Origin: Aselliscus stoliczkanus
Taxonomy: Eukaryota > Chordata > Mammalia > Chiroptera > Hipposideridae
Direction: 5' to 3'
Assembly: GCA_033961575.1 (NCBI GenBank)
Contig: CM066732.1
Coordinates: 99,687,187 to 99,751,186, forward strand
DNA length: 64,000 bases
In this document: in pieces, positions 11,512-22,310 of the stretch
Layout: each line of letters opens with the position of its first letter
Numbering within the stretch: the first letter of the stretch is position 1
Made by a program: the position numbers and the translations under genes
The notes under the pieces: generated by a model
What the model was told of the DNA's origin: nothing
Database searches by the model: none
What the model saw: only the letters and a program-made list of their open reading frames with translations

Positions 11512-11945
11512 TGGACAAAGAAGATGATATATATATAATATTACTTGGCCTTAGAATGCATAAGATACTGCCATTTGCAACAACATGGATGGATCTTGAG
11601 ATTATCATGAAATAAGTGAAATAAGTCAGACAGAAAATGTCAAGAGCCATATGATTTCACTCATATGTGGGATATAAAACTCAAAGCAACAAATGAACAA
11701 GACAAACAAACAAAAATTTGTAGACACAGACAACAGTTTAGTGGTTACTAGAGAGTAAGGGGGGAGGGAGAATGGTAGAAAAGGGTAAAGGGGGTCAAAT
11801 ATGTGGTGATGGAAGGAGAACTGACTTTGGGCGGTGAAGACACAATGCAATAGATAGATGAGATATTATAGAAATGTACATGTGAAACCTATAATGTTAC
11901 TAATCATAGTCACCCCAATAAATAAAAATTATTAATAAATAAATA
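11512..11945 (+). mobile_element. L1 copy, 3' end and 3' UTR, sense
   Basis: This is the sense continuation of the inverted L1: 'acaaagaagatg', 'gccatttgcaacaacatgga', 'gatttcactcatatgtggga', then the 3' UTR ('gacagtttagtggttacta'-like, 'caaatatgtggtgatgga') and the terminal 'caccccaataaataaa' with an A-rich tail. The same 3' UTR subfamily occurs at 57090-57496. Inversion followed by a sense 3' end is the usual product of twin priming. Confidence 0.85.
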
Positions 11946-12029
11946 AATTTTTAAAAAAAATCAATTTTATAATTATGCATATATATATTTTTGAAAAATA
12001 CAAAAGAATAATATTATAATGAAGTATAT

Positions 12030-12322
12030 ATAATGTGCCATAGGAGCAAATAGAGGTGACTAACTGTTAGAAAAGGATCAGGGAAGAGATATGTCATAGA
12101 ATGAGTCTTGAAGGAGAAGACATATTTGTTAGGCCTAATGAGCAAGGGTAACCCAGGTGGGAGCAACTGTACAAACAAGTGAGTGGAGGCGTGAGAGTGT
12201 GACGTAGTATGTGCATTGCTGTCTGGAATCCAGAGGTGAAGATAATTTTCCAAGGATAGATAGAGAAAATAGTTTGTAAGCTAAGAGAAGGAGGTTGGAT
12301 AAATCTGAAGTTCAGTGGAAAA
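12030..12322 (+). repeat. Old interspersed repeat, family not named
   Basis: Purine-rich sequence with phrases such as 'aggatcagggaagagatatg', 'gagtcttgaaggagaaga', 'gcaagggtaacccaggtggg' and 'gtaagctaagagaagg'. These match a common old mammalian interspersed repeat that I recognise by text but cannot name with confidence. Related pieces appear at 19130-19460, 39400-39545 and 43370-43830. Confidence 0.35.
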
Positions 12323-12338
12323 CCACAGAAGGATTTTA

Positions 12339-12791
12339 TTTTTTTTTTATTTTATTTTTTAAAGATTTTATTGGGGAATTGGTGGAGGGGAACAGTGTTG
12401 GGGAATCGGGGAAAGGGAACAGACAAGTTGCTGTCTTTTTGTTCTTCAGTCTAGTTGCGGAGGATGTTGCTTCACTGTTGGTATCCTCATTGCGCTCTTC
12501 CCGGATGAGGCAGATCGGTCGTTGGCCTCTGGATGTCGCTCACCGTGGCTATTGGCAGCTCACGCTTGGCTGCCAGCTGCTCACGCTGGCTGCGGGCCAC
12601 TCACTGTAGCCTATGGCAGCCCACTGCAGCAGGGGCTGCAGCCCACACCATCACCGGGGCTCGCACAGCCCAGCTCCAGGTGGAGCTGTTGTTAGCTGTA
12701 GAGGGCAGTGTCACTGGCCCTCATGTGGGATCCGAACCGGGGCCGCTGGCATCCCAAAACCAGCGCTTAACCAATGCGCCACTCGGCCGGC
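12339..12791 (-). mobile_element. Long composite tRNA-derived SINE
   Basis: A full-length insertion flanked by a perfect 16-bp target duplication (CCACAGAAGGATTTTA at 12323-12338 and 12792-12807). On the minus strand it reads: a tRNA-like head (GGGCCGGCCGAGTGGCGC, with a GGTTCGGATCCC B-box-like motif near 12730), then the 'gagggccagtgacactgccct' segment, then a GC-rich body with imperfect tandem units of about 20-28 bp around 12540-12640, and a tail containing AATAAA (12367-12372) and TCTTT (12361-12365) before the A-rich end. This fits an RNA polymerase III SINE mobilised by L1. The head is nearly identical to the short SINEs elsewhere in this window. Confidence 0.9.
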
Positions 12792-12807
12792 CCACAGAAG
12801 GATTTTA

Positions 12808-13385
12808 AACAGAGAAATACCAGCAGATGTTGCTCATGCCCTGTCCATTTCCCACTGCTTCTCCCTTCTCTACATGCTGATGTCTTCTTATGAAAGCATC
12901 GGCAACTCAGCCCAACAGCCTTCTCAGGCTACAGGAGTATGGTTGGCCCACATACAGAATAGGTCAGAAGGGCCAGAAAATTAACCTCCAAGGAGCAGCT
13001 CTCAGCCAAAGATGCATAAAGATGAGTTGGTAGATAAATAACCCAACTTTCTTTCTTGCCCCTTGTGTGAAACAACTCAAACGTGTTCTAATGTGGTCTC
13101 CCAGATATCTCTAATGTAATTGAGTCCCAGTGCCTATGGCAATATTTTGCTACCTAATGCATACATATCTTTTGGTTCTCTTTCTATTCCTGGCTCACAT
13201 TCCTAGTCTTATACTGGTGCTTCCTGGAATCACCTCCTGAATAAAATACTCCTCCCCAAATCTCTCACTCAGAGTTGGCTTTTGGGGGAATACAACCTGA
13301 GAAACCAGCTTGTGTTATATACCTCTCTTTCTGTATGACCATTAAAATAGCTAGTGGTTGTCTCTGTGTGCTGGAATTTTAAGTG
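12808..13385. other. Unresolved sequence, no gene seen
   Basis: No coding pattern. 13080-13330 has a phrase ('cagagttggcttttggggga') that suggests an old retroelement, but I cannot place it. The 123-codon open frame running out of the SINE into this region is a chance frame through GC-rich SINE sequence. Confidence 0.35.
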
Positions 13386-13490
13386 ATTCTCTCTTTCATT
13401 TTTAATCTTTGTTTTCTAAAATGTCAACATTTTATTTCCATTACTCTTGTAACAATGGTAAATACAAAAGTTATTTTTTCAAAAAGAAAT
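13386..13490 (+). repeat. Possible L1 3'-end fragment
   Basis: A T-rich stretch ('tttcatttttaatctttgttttc', 'ttccattactcttgtaac') similar to the extreme 3' UTR of old L1M elements. Too short for subfamily assignment. Confidence 0.35.
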
Positions 13491-14105
13491 ACTTTTTTTT
13501 TACATCATGGAACTCATTGAGTTGGCCACTGAAATAATTTAGGTGAGAGATAATGAAAATATAAAACTTACACCATGGAAGTAGGAATAGAGATTTGAGA
13601 ATTCTAGAGATGGGAAGGGGAAAGAAGACCCAAAGGAGGTCAAGAGCTCACATGCTTTGGGGAACTTTTAGCAAATACTGATGACATAAAAGAAGAAACA
13701 TGTTATTAGAAGATAATAATTTTAGTTTGGACACATTGAGTTAAAGTTCTTTTAAATGATTCAGGTGGAGCTGACTCATAGAAATTTAGAAATATGAGTC
13801 CGGATAGAAAGTTGAGTGAGAGATGTAGAATTGGAAGATACAGGCATGTATGTGATAGAGAAATCATTGTGGTGTCTAAGATTGTCTTGGGAAGCCTACA
13901 GAGTGAAAAAGAAATGACATGAGAGTGCTACCCTGGGGACATCAATGTTTATGTTCTCAGGGAAAAGACAAGGAATCATTACCGAAGACTGAGATGAAAT
14001 GGTCAGAGTAGTAGGAAAAGAACCAGGAGACAGAGGTGGTGTGAAAGTTAAAGGAGGAGTGAAAACACTCTTCTCTGTCAGATGCTTTAGCAAGAGTAGT
14101 ACAGG
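13491..14105 (+). repeat. Old purine-rich interspersed repeat
   Basis: The order of phrases matches a common old mammalian repeat whose family name I do not recall with certainty: a 'tagtttggacacattgagtt' segment near 13723, 'aagttgagtgagagatgtag', 'gctaccctggggacatcaa' near 13927, 'gacagaggtggtgtgaaag' and 'tgtcagatgctttagcaaga'. The 115-codon open frame beginning at 13999 lies partly in it and is not a gene. Confidence 0.4.
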
Positions 14106-14349
14106 GGGACTGCCCTGCCCCAAGCTGCCTACTCTGTCTTCCCCTTTCCCATCATCACAGGTCCTGCTTGACCTATTTCCGCATGGGCTTATTCACCTTG
14201 ATTCACCTTGGTTGGGTAATTCTAAGAGCAAAGCAAGGGATTTTAATAGAACCATTCCATGCTACCCTTTAAAAAAATATTTGTTTATTAATTACTGGGA
14301 AATAAGCGCAACAAGCATCCCTGAGCTTCAAGTCACCTCTAAATAGTGT

Positions 14350-14590
14350 TAAAGTAATTGTACAAGGAGGCCAGTGGGCTGAGGTGGTTCTAATGCCTTG
14401 GTAGCCTACATGAGCAAACCAAAACCTATACCAGAGTCACTGCATTTAAGAACAACCAATCACAACCAACCAACCAACCAACTAGGATTTCCCAAATAAG
14501 GCTTAGGCTATAGCCATTCAAATCATTTCCTTGTGTTGGTTCTTGGTCATCTTCTCTATTAAAAACCACTGCTTCACCCTCCATGTTCAA
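14350..14590 (+). repeat. Possible LTR or old repeat with CCAAT-like boxes
   Basis: The segment from 'gccagtgggctgaggtgg' to 'aaaaaccactgcttcaccctcc' contains 'gaacaaccaatcacaaccaa' (14450-14470) and then 'tctctattaaaaacc' (about 14553) about 90 bp later. That spacing recalls an LTR promoter. No TG..CA ends or target duplication are identified, so this is only a suggestion. Confidence 0.25.
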
Positions 14591-16690
14591 TTCAACTTGA
14601 TAACATTTTTAATGTGCTTCAGTTTAACTTTTAACAATAGGATAAGGAAGGAATGATCATATCTGTTCAAAAGCAATTGAATATTTAATAATTTGTTGCT
14701 TTTAAATCTTGTACCACAATGTGTCTACATAACAGATGAATACAAATGGACCCATTAGCATGAAGGGCACCCTTCCAAACTTGTGAGTGTATCTTTCTAT
14801 CTTGGTTACCAAACTCATCTTCCTTTCTCAGAATGCCTCATAGCTCTGCAAATGGTCCTCAGTCTATAACCATCAAGATGACTCACTCCCAGGAGCTCCC
14901 AAACCTATGCTTTTTTTTATAGGGAATCGTAAAGCTAGTTTAGTTTGGCTCACAGATGGGACAGAGTCACAGTTAATGTCAGGAATAAAGGCAGCCTCTG
15001 GGTCTCTGAGGGAAAGTCAGAGAGGTGAAGACCTGGCTCAGGGGCGTCCCCTTTCTTGAAGGAGAAAATTGCTCTGAATAGTTAAGACTTACCAATTCCT
15101 AGAGGTATATGTTTAGTCCAATATAGTTTTAAAACTACAAAACCAAAGGAAACACTTTTGAATTAATAGAACTTGAGTGAGGAAAAGAAAATGATTTTAC
15201 TCAGGACACTTGGAAAAATAAGTCATTTCAAAAATTGTAAGATATTTGGGTTTTTATAAATTTGAAGTTGCTCCTAATGATTTAACTTAGCTGGAGGGAA
15301 AAATAAAGTCTGTCAACTATAGGTTGTTCAGCCAGGAAAGGTTAAAAAGCATATGCACAGAAAGAACAAAGTCTGATGTTCATGAGAGGTGATGGTCTTT
15401 TCTAAAATGACTCCAGCTGAAATGTAAGAAGTCCGCTAGAGTCAATGATTCTAAGAGTTTTTGAAGTAGGCATCAGAAAAGAGTGACAGACATACAAATT
15501 TCAAGCTGTCTGCACAGCTACAACTTAGCAAAGGTCTGTAGTGAAGAGAAACTATTCTTCAAGACTCAGTCCCTGTCCATCTGGAAGTTAAACCAAAAAA
15601 AAAAAAAAAATTAGACAGGAAAAATAGAAACAGCCTATTTTGGTGTATAGTTTGAGCTATAGCCAGAGAAAGTTCAGCCAATGCCATCTTCCCTGTTAAA
15701 CCCAGAGGAGTTTCTTCTTGTCCCTGACACCCACCTTAACTGTCTTCCTCAGGTAAGTTTAATCTTCTGACAGGGCCACGCGCCACACCCTGGTTTGTGA
15801 AGCTAGGGGTTTTCTAAAGTATTCCTTTTAAGAGTGGACTGTGTGTGGAGTAGATAAAAATACACCACTTTCCCTCTCTCTTTCTTTATATGCTTAAAAT
15901 AAACACTTTTCTTTTTAAGCATTTTATTGTGAAACACTACAGAAAAACAGCCAGGGAGTGACAAAAGTAACCACACTGGCAAAGTTAATCTTCAAGAAAT
16001 CTTCAAATCCTTACTGTCTTTGTCCTTGGTCTAAAGTCAAAAGCAGAGGGAGCCAGCCAGCTTTGGGCCATCAGAAGCAGGCTAAGTTTTGCTTTAAGAA
16101 TTAGTTCAATTAAAGTCTACCTGCTAGACAGATGGTCCCCATGCCGTGTTCTGCACCATTACAACTACCGATTAGACTTCATGTCCACTAGCAAAGTGAC
16201 CTTACCTGTTGTTTGTTAGCTGTGTGGGAATTTCTGCTTTACCAGTTGCCAGGCACAGATCCAGGCACGTTCTGGGGTAGAGTTGAAGGTTAAAGCATCA
16301 TCTAGAATGTGAAAACAGCCCATGGGAGGAGGTAGGAAGCAAATCTGTTCAGCCATGGAAGAAGAAAGTCTGAATACACAAGACACATCAGTGTGTGTGT
16401 GTGTGTGTGTAGTAAAAGGACAGAAAAGGAACTGCAGTTTTCCCGTTTTTCTTCCCCTGGGCTTTTTTTCAGTCTGAGGTCACCCTCTGGGCCACTGCCA
16501 AGTGTCAATGAATATCTCATCTTACGTTCCACAAAGTGTGACCTGTGCATGAGTCCAACTGCTATTTCCTTTGGATTCTTAAAAATGTTAATCCGACAGC
16601 CAGTTTTAGTTACATGCTAAATGACTTGTTGGTGCTGTGACTTTTGACCTTCCCTACTGTGAGAAAGGTTGTGTAGATTCAAGAGACTAA
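14591..16690. other. Unique sequence, no gene seen
   Basis: About 2.1 kb with no recognised repeat apart from an A-run at 15595-15611 and a short (GT)n at 16391-16410. The open frames at 16302-16620 on both strands pass through that GT tract and are artefacts. Confidence 0.45.
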
Positions 16691-16694
16691 GCCA

Positions 16695-16890
16695 TTAATA
16701 ATAACTCATACTTACCGTATGCCAGGCATTCTGCTAAGCATCTTATCTTTAATAACTCAATGAGGTAGGTTTTGTTATTATCTCCATTTTATAAAGGTTA
16801 ACTGCCCCCAAGTTACCTAATAACTGTCCCCAAATAAGATTTCTATCCAGGAAGCCTGAACCCACAGCACTGTTCTTCAACACTACATTC
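16695..16890 (-). repeat. MIR SINE, antisense
   Basis: The plus strand shows the reversed MIR order: 'cttaccgtatgccaggcatt', 'gctaagcatcttatctttaa', 'aactcaatgaggtaggtttt', 'ttatctccattttataaagg' and then 'ggaagcctgaacccacagca'. A clear, near-complete copy. Confidence 0.85.
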
Positions 16891-17129
16891 ATGCCTTTCC
16901 CACAATTACATAGTTTCCTCTCTTGAGTTTCGGTTTACTCCAAACTGTCCAAAATTTCCCTCCCCCACCTTTCAGGACCCACTGACTCCAGCACTGACTC
17001 TATTTGCTTCATTCTTTTTTTTTTTCCTGTAACATATTCATGACTTGGCTATTTTTCTTGGCTTAACCTTCTATTGTTCTAAGTCAATATCTCAGTCAAA
17101 TATTGTACAACATTTTAAAAGTGCCTACA

Positions 17130-17255
17130 TAGCCGTCGTGTCAGTTTTTCCATCTGTAAAATGGGATTAGGATAGTATCTGTCTCCTGTAGATACTGTGA
17201 GGATTAAAAGACAAAATATACGTAACCCTCAGCAAAGTGCCTGGCATAATATGCT
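17130..17255 (+). repeat. MIR SINE fragment, sense
   Basis: 'tttccatctgtaaaatggga' at about 17146, then 'actgtgaggattaaaagaca' and 'gcaaagtgcctggcataata' form the 3' half of MIR in sense orientation. Confidence 0.75.
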
Positions 17256-17284
17256 AGTTTGTAAATTGCTTACTAAAATAGTCC

Positions 17285-17420
17285 AGAGGTAATATTGGAT
17301 TTGTTTTGTGGATGTGAAAATGGAACATAGTAGTTAAGTAACTTGGCTTAAGAAAATAACACTAGTAACTAGCAGAGCTGGTGGAGCCTGTGTCTTAATT
17401 TTCATCCTCAGCTCCTTGCA
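17285..17420 (-). repeat. MIR-type SINE fragment, antisense
   Basis: The plus strand has a reversed MIR core: 'atgtgaaaatggaac', 'agttaagtaacttggctt', 'aacactagtaactagcagag' and 'ctggtggagcctgtgtctt'. It is adjacent to the sense fragment at 17130-17255 but independent in the parts of MIR it represents. Confidence 0.6.
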
Positions 17421-18077
17421 TATCAGCTCAGACCTCTACCAACTTCCCACATTGTTGGGTGTCCCATTTCCTTTCTGTCTATGCTTTGGAGGTCACTTTA
17501 TAGTCTTAGTTAATTTTAAGAACAGAGGTCATTTGTATTCCATTTCAGATGATCAAAGTCTCAGGTCACTCTGAGATCATTCAGGGCTATCAGACTTGGG
17601 AGTGGGGTAGCAGAGAGAGGAGAGAGATGGGTAGACTGATGTTCACTTTGGGTGTTCCTGGGATGGTGTGTCAGTATCAACATCAGAAGAGGGGAACAGA
17701 TAACCTAAAGGCAGAGAATGTTTGAGGATGGTCAGCTGGTTGTGTGGTTCACTTGGATGAAAGAGCAAGCCAGACACTGGGAGTGGGGAAGCCCTGCTGA
17801 ATTGGAAGTAAGGCTGTAACAGAGACACCAGGGCCTTAGCAGCTCTGTGCCACAGCACAGAGCTGGGGTTTCCCGGAGTTGGACAGCTTAGCCATGATCA
17901 GATTTATCATGTAGAGAATAAATAGACACCCCTTTCCAGGATCAGGGATAAAGTGTGATGAACAAGAAATATAGGATAGAAGCATTGTGGACGAGAGAGG
18001 GACAGAGCAACATGTAATGCACTGCTTCCATCCCCCCTGGAAGTGTACCCTGGGCAAAAGCTCAGACTAAATTTAAA
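17421..18077. other. Unique sequence, no gene seen
   Basis: No repeat or coding pattern recognised. Overlapping open frames of 71 and 73 codons on the minus strand carry no known motif. Confidence 0.4.
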
Positions 18078-18079
18078 TA

Positions 18080-18594
18080 TAGTGGTCCTCCCTTGTTCAT
18101 GGTTTCACTATCCATGGTTTCAGTTACCTGTGCTCAACCGCGGTCTGAAGACATTAAATTGAAAATTCCATAAATAAACAATTCCTAAATTTTAAATTGC
18201 ATGTTGTTCCGAGTAGCAGGATGAAACCTCACGCCGTCCTGATCCATCTTGCTCAGGAAGTGAATCATCCTTTTGTCCAGTAGATCCATGCTGGGTAAGC
18301 TACCTGCCCATTAGTCACTTAGAAGCCTTTTCATTTATCAGATCCACTGTCCTGATATTGCAGTACTTGTACTCCAATAACCCTTATTTTACTTAATAAC
18401 GGTCCCAAAGCACAAGAGTAGTGATGCTGCAATTCAGATATGCCAACAAGAAGCTGTAAAGTGTTATCTTTAAGTGAAAGTGTATGTCTGTGTAGAAAAA
18501 AACATAATATGTACAGTGTTTAGTACTATCTGCAATTTCAGTCATCCAGTGGGGTCTTGGAACATATTCCCCACAGATAAATAGGGGCTACTAT
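18080..18594. mobile_element. Tigger/pogo-like DNA transposon fossil (non-autonomous)
   Basis: The ends are inverted copies of a 'TAGTGGTCCTCCCTTGTTCA'-type terminus (left) and 'AGATAAATAGGGGCTACTA' (right), each next to TA, consistent with TA target duplication. The left interior 'ggtttcactatccatggttt' and 'cagttacctgtgctcaacc' matches a familiar Tigger-type terminal region. No transposase frame is preserved, and 515 bp is the length of a deletion derivative. Subfamily not assigned. Confidence 0.75.
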
Positions 18595-18599
18595 AATGC

Positions 18600-19125
18600 T
18601 TGTTTCCAGAAAGGGCTTGGAATATTGGATTTTGTCCTAGGAGAGCCTTTGTTTTTACCTTAATAATAACTGACATTACCATACAAGGAAGAGAAAATGA
18701 TATTGCTTCATATAAGATTCTCTAAGGCTTGGAGATTTTCTTAAAAGATGAAGCAAAGCAAATTACTTTCTTATTTACATTAAAGCTGCCTCCCATACAC
18801 CCATCAGCAGCTTAAATGTAAGAGAAACTTGGAATAATAGAGTAAAAATCTGATGAAATGCCTGATTAAAAATGTAAATTTGAATTTGCCAGAGATCGTC
18901 TAGCTATGCAGAGTAAATACAGAAATGGAGAAAAGGCCACTTGAGGTTGGATAGATAATTGAAATGATCATGTGTGCTGAAGGACGTAAGAAGCACAGAG
19001 TCTGGCCTCTAAAGAGTAAGGGCAGACTGGGTAAGGCCTCGTGAATAAGGGGATGGAAATCAAGTCTTGCAGAAGGATTTAGGTTAGCAGGGTTTAGGTT
19101 ATATTTCCATGGTTTGAGCTAGTGA
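18600..19125. other. Unique or unresolved sequence
   Basis: No coding pattern. 19010-19090 ('gggtaaggcctcgtgaataagg') may belong to the same old repeat family as the neighbouring segment. Confidence 0.35.
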
Positions 19126-19465
19126 AATCCAATTTCAGCAAATTCTAACTGGACACCCACTATGTGCAAGGCATCATGCTATGTATTTCTAGGGTAGTAA
19201 AGAAGAATAAAGAAGATGAAATAACCTTGCAATGTAAAATAAAAATACAAAAACCTAAGTAATATAGAGAACTTACAAACTTTGAAGAAAAGAAAAATGT
19301 TAAATGTAAAATAATGGTACGCAAGAGAAGTGCTAGGAGACTTTGAGGGAGATGTGGGGTGGTCAGGAGAGTCTTTTGGAAAAAGGAGTTGTTTATATTG
19401 AGTAGGATAGAAAGGAAGGATGGGAAAGATCATGGCGAAGGTGAAAGACAATCATTTTTGTAGAA
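19126..19465 (+). repeat. Old interspersed repeat, family not named
   Basis: 'ggacacccactatgtgcaaggc', 'gtgctaggagactttgaggg', 'ggtggtcaggagagtctttt' and 'gagtaggatagaaagg' follow the order of a common old repeat that runs from an 'actatgtgccaggc' phrase to a 'gtcagggaaggcctctctgag' phrase. Similar pieces occur at 39400-39545 and 43370-43830. Confidence 0.4.
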
Positions 19466-19967
19466 TCAGAACATTATAGGGGCAACATTGGTAGAGACAA
19501 CAGCATCAGAGCTCTGTTGTGTCACTTGTTAGCTTGAATCCTCTTGTTTTGCCCACTCTAAGCCTTCATCATCTAGGTCTACCCACAGAGCAGGGGGCAC
19601 TGGCTGAGGGGGAGAGGCGTGCATGCTAGTTGGGGTGCGTGAAGCCGGAGGGGCTTCTGTGAGTTAGTCTGATACTGCACTGCTGGGGTGGAGGGGCAGC
19701 CCCTAGTGAGGGGGAGCCATTTATCCTCTCTGTGGGTAACCATTGAAGACAGCATGCAAAATATCTAAGGAGGTGAAAGGCTGAGGAAGCACAGAGACAC
19801 GGGGTCAGGTCTGAGACCAAGGTCCAGTTGAGAGGCTCAGGAACTGCTCTTGAAGTTCAGGTGTCTGCTGGGACAGCTCCTTAGAAAAGATTCCCAAATT
19901 ATCTACGACTTACACATATGTCAGTTAGTATTTTCCATAGTGTGACCCAGTTTGCATTTTACAGCCT
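19466..19967. other. Unique sequence, no gene seen
   Basis: No repeat or coding pattern that I can name. A 64-codon open frame on the minus strand at 19626-19820 has no recognisable motif. Confidence 0.35.
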
Positions 19968-20122
19968 AACCCAGGAGCTCTTAATATTCACTGGAGTCAC
20001 CAGGGAAGGTTATTAAAAGTAATCAGGATCACCCTCAGAGATTCTTCCATAGATGGACTGGAATGGGACACAGAAAACCATATTTCTTGATATTCTTTTA
20101 GCTCGGACTAGGAGCCACTGGT
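19968..20122 (+). mobile_element. MER5-type hAT-Charlie MITE, diverged
   Basis: The left end 'caggagctcttaatattcac', the middle 'aggttattaaaagtaatcag' and the end 'ggactaggagccactggtct' follow the MER5 pattern (a CAGxGGT..ACCACTG terminus). The interior is strongly diverged. Confidence 0.55.
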
Positions 20123-21184
20123 CTAGCCAAACTGGGATTCTCCGTTTTCTTTAAATATGCTCCAAAGTTTTCCTCCTCTATGCTTGTTCTTATGATTTTC
20201 ATTCTGTTAGCAGTGACATTTTGTTAGGGATGTTCTCCTTCAATATCTCTGTTGAAATCCTGCTTTAAAAAAAAAACAACGATAAAGGTAGTAGATGCCC
20301 AGTTCCTTTTACTAGTTTGCTCTGCTTCCTAGTGCTCTTAGATCATTCAGGCTCTGTGATGATCTGGAATTGGTTTTGATGCTCCCGGGGTTGATGTGAG
20401 CACAGTGTTAAAGGATGCCAGAAGAGGGCAGCAGAGAGCTGGGAAGCCCCTTGATGCCGGCCAAAGGAAGCAGGCAGGTGGGAGAACCCAGAGCAGGAGG
20501 AGGAGGAAATATTTGGTCCTTCATGAGGCTCAGGGTATGCCAGTTGTCTGCACTTCATAAATTAAGCAAAGACAAGTCTCATTACTCAGACCAGAAACTG
20601 AAATCAATAGGGGATGCAATAGGGAGTGGCAGTTTTAAAACAGGAAGAGATGAAAATAGGCTCTGAGATATTGCTGGGAGCCTGCAAAGGCAAGCCAGCC
20701 TGTGGAGTGACGGCAGACCCATGACTGCTCACGAGACCCAAGACCCTAGTGAGCCTACGCCCTTTTAAACTCAAATAAAGAGAAAAATAAACCCTTTATT
20801 TAACAGCTGATCAAGTCTTAACCCAGGGATCCATGTGAACAGGACAGAGAAGAGAATTTTAGAATAAGATTCCAGGGAATTGGAGGAGTCCTGACATTTA
20901 GGAAGGGCATGAGAGATCCCTGCAAGGTCAGTGCCTACACTGTAAGGAAAGACTCTTTAGAAGGCCAGGATGGGACATGGAGGTGTTATGTGGATGGAGG
21001 CATACAGGAAATACTTAATATACAAGCCAGGACCAGGGAGGATGGGCTAGAGTGCCATTTCTAGACAAGGTATTTCAAAGTCAGTTCTGGAAGGGTTTCA
21101 AAATTCCCTGAGATTTTGTTCCTGGTAGAGCCAATCAGAATCTACCTCAGGTCAGAATGTGCAGACTGTGGCTTGGCACCTTGT
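20123..21184. other. Unique sequence, no gene seen
   Basis: No recognised repeats beyond an A-run at 20265-20275. The 83-codon open frame at 20415-20666 has no known motif and is opposed by another frame on the minus strand. Confidence 0.45.
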
Positions 21185-21347
21185 TACTTAAAGTGTGGTC
21201 TGCAGACCAGCAGTGTTGTCATCACTTGGGAGCTTATTAGAATTTAGAATTTCAGGCCCCACCTCAGACTGACAGAATCAGAATTTGCATTTTAACAAGA
21301 TCCCCAGGTGATTTCTATGCATAGTAAGGTTTGAGAAATACCAGTCT
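21185..21347 (+). mobile_element. MER5A-type hAT-Charlie MITE
   Basis: Near complete. It has 'agtgtggtctgcagaccag', 'catcacttgggagcttatta', 'caggccccacctcagactga', 'gaatcagaatttgcatttta', 'acaagatccccaggtgattt' and a terminal 'gtttgagaaatacca'. This is the expected order of MER5A, a mammal-wide non-autonomous hAT element. Confidence 0.85.
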
Positions 21348-21801
21348 AGGAGCAAGTCTAGACCCAGCTGGGTGACATCCATGCCTACAGAACATTAATA
21401 AGGGCATCCAGTAATAAGGAAGCGAGGGAGATTAGCTGTATTGAATGAGAATAGGTGCGCCTGTTACCAATAGGTAAACTTGGTGCTTTCTTTAGGCTTG
21501 TTTTTGTTAAACACAATTATATTTCTTAGAGTCGCATGCAAAATCAACTAACCAATGTCTTTTTCAGAGGCATGTTTACTATGTCCCATTGCAATCTGAA
21601 TGAGGGTATGAATCAAAGTTGAAGGCATTACCTGAGGTGAGCAGGGACTTTTCTAGAATATTTTTGCTATTTATGGTCCAGGGCTCACATGTTCAGAAAC
21701 TAAATTTTTATTTTTATTTTTATTTTTTTTAGGCTAGCTGAAAGCAATTACACTTTTAGACAAGGCATCATTAGTACTAACAATACAAGGGAGTTTATAT
21801 T
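21348..21801. other. Unique sequence, no gene seen
   Basis: No element recognised. A TTTTTA-rich tract at 21707-21732 is low complexity. Confidence 0.4.
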
Positions 21802-22310
21802 TGTATTCCTTTTTTTATTGCTACTGTAACAAATTACCACAAATTTAGTGGCTTAAAATAACACAAATTATTCTCTTACAGTTCTGGAGGCCAGGAGTCC
21901 AAAATCAATTTCACGGAGCCAAAGTCAGGGTTTTGGCAGGGGCCCTTTCAGGAGGTTCCAAGGGAGACTCTTTCCTTGTCCCTTCCAGCTTTGGGAGCCT
22001 GCCACCAGCATTCACTGCCCTCTCTGGCTCATGGCCCTTTCCTACATCTTTGAAATCATCAGCATAGCATCGTGTTTCCGTCATCACATTGTCTTCTTCT
22101 ATGTCAAATCTCTCTCCACCTCCCTTTTATATGTACACTTGCGGTTACATTTAGGTCCCACCTGGATAATGAAGGATAATCTCCCACTCTCAATATCCTT
22201 AATTTAGTCACATCTGCAAAGCTGCTTTTTCCATAGAAGGTAACACTCGCAGGTTCCAGGGATCAGGGCCTGGATAACTTTGGAGCGGGGGGCATTCTTC
22301 AGCTGCTACA
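21802..22310 (-). mobile_element. MLT1-type (ERVL-MaLR) solo LTR
   Basis: The plus strand reads as the reverse complement of an MLT1 LTR: 'ttattgctactgtaacaaat', 'ccacaaatttagtggcttaa', 'cttacagttctggaggccag', a 'tttccttgtcccttccagct' block, 'cctggataatgaaggataat' near 22161, and the 5' end 'cttcagctgctaca'. There is no internal retroviral sequence on either side, so it is a solo LTR, old and inactive. Confidence 0.8.

Noticed and set aside
12295..12984. Three overlapping plus-strand open frames of 91-123 codons
   Set aside because: They run through a GC-rich SINE and its tRNA-like head; the apparent protein is translated SINE sequence.
13999..14346. 115-codon open frame as a candidate small gene
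   Set aside because: It overlaps an old purine-rich interspersed repeat, has a minus-strand frame opposite it and no recognisable motif.
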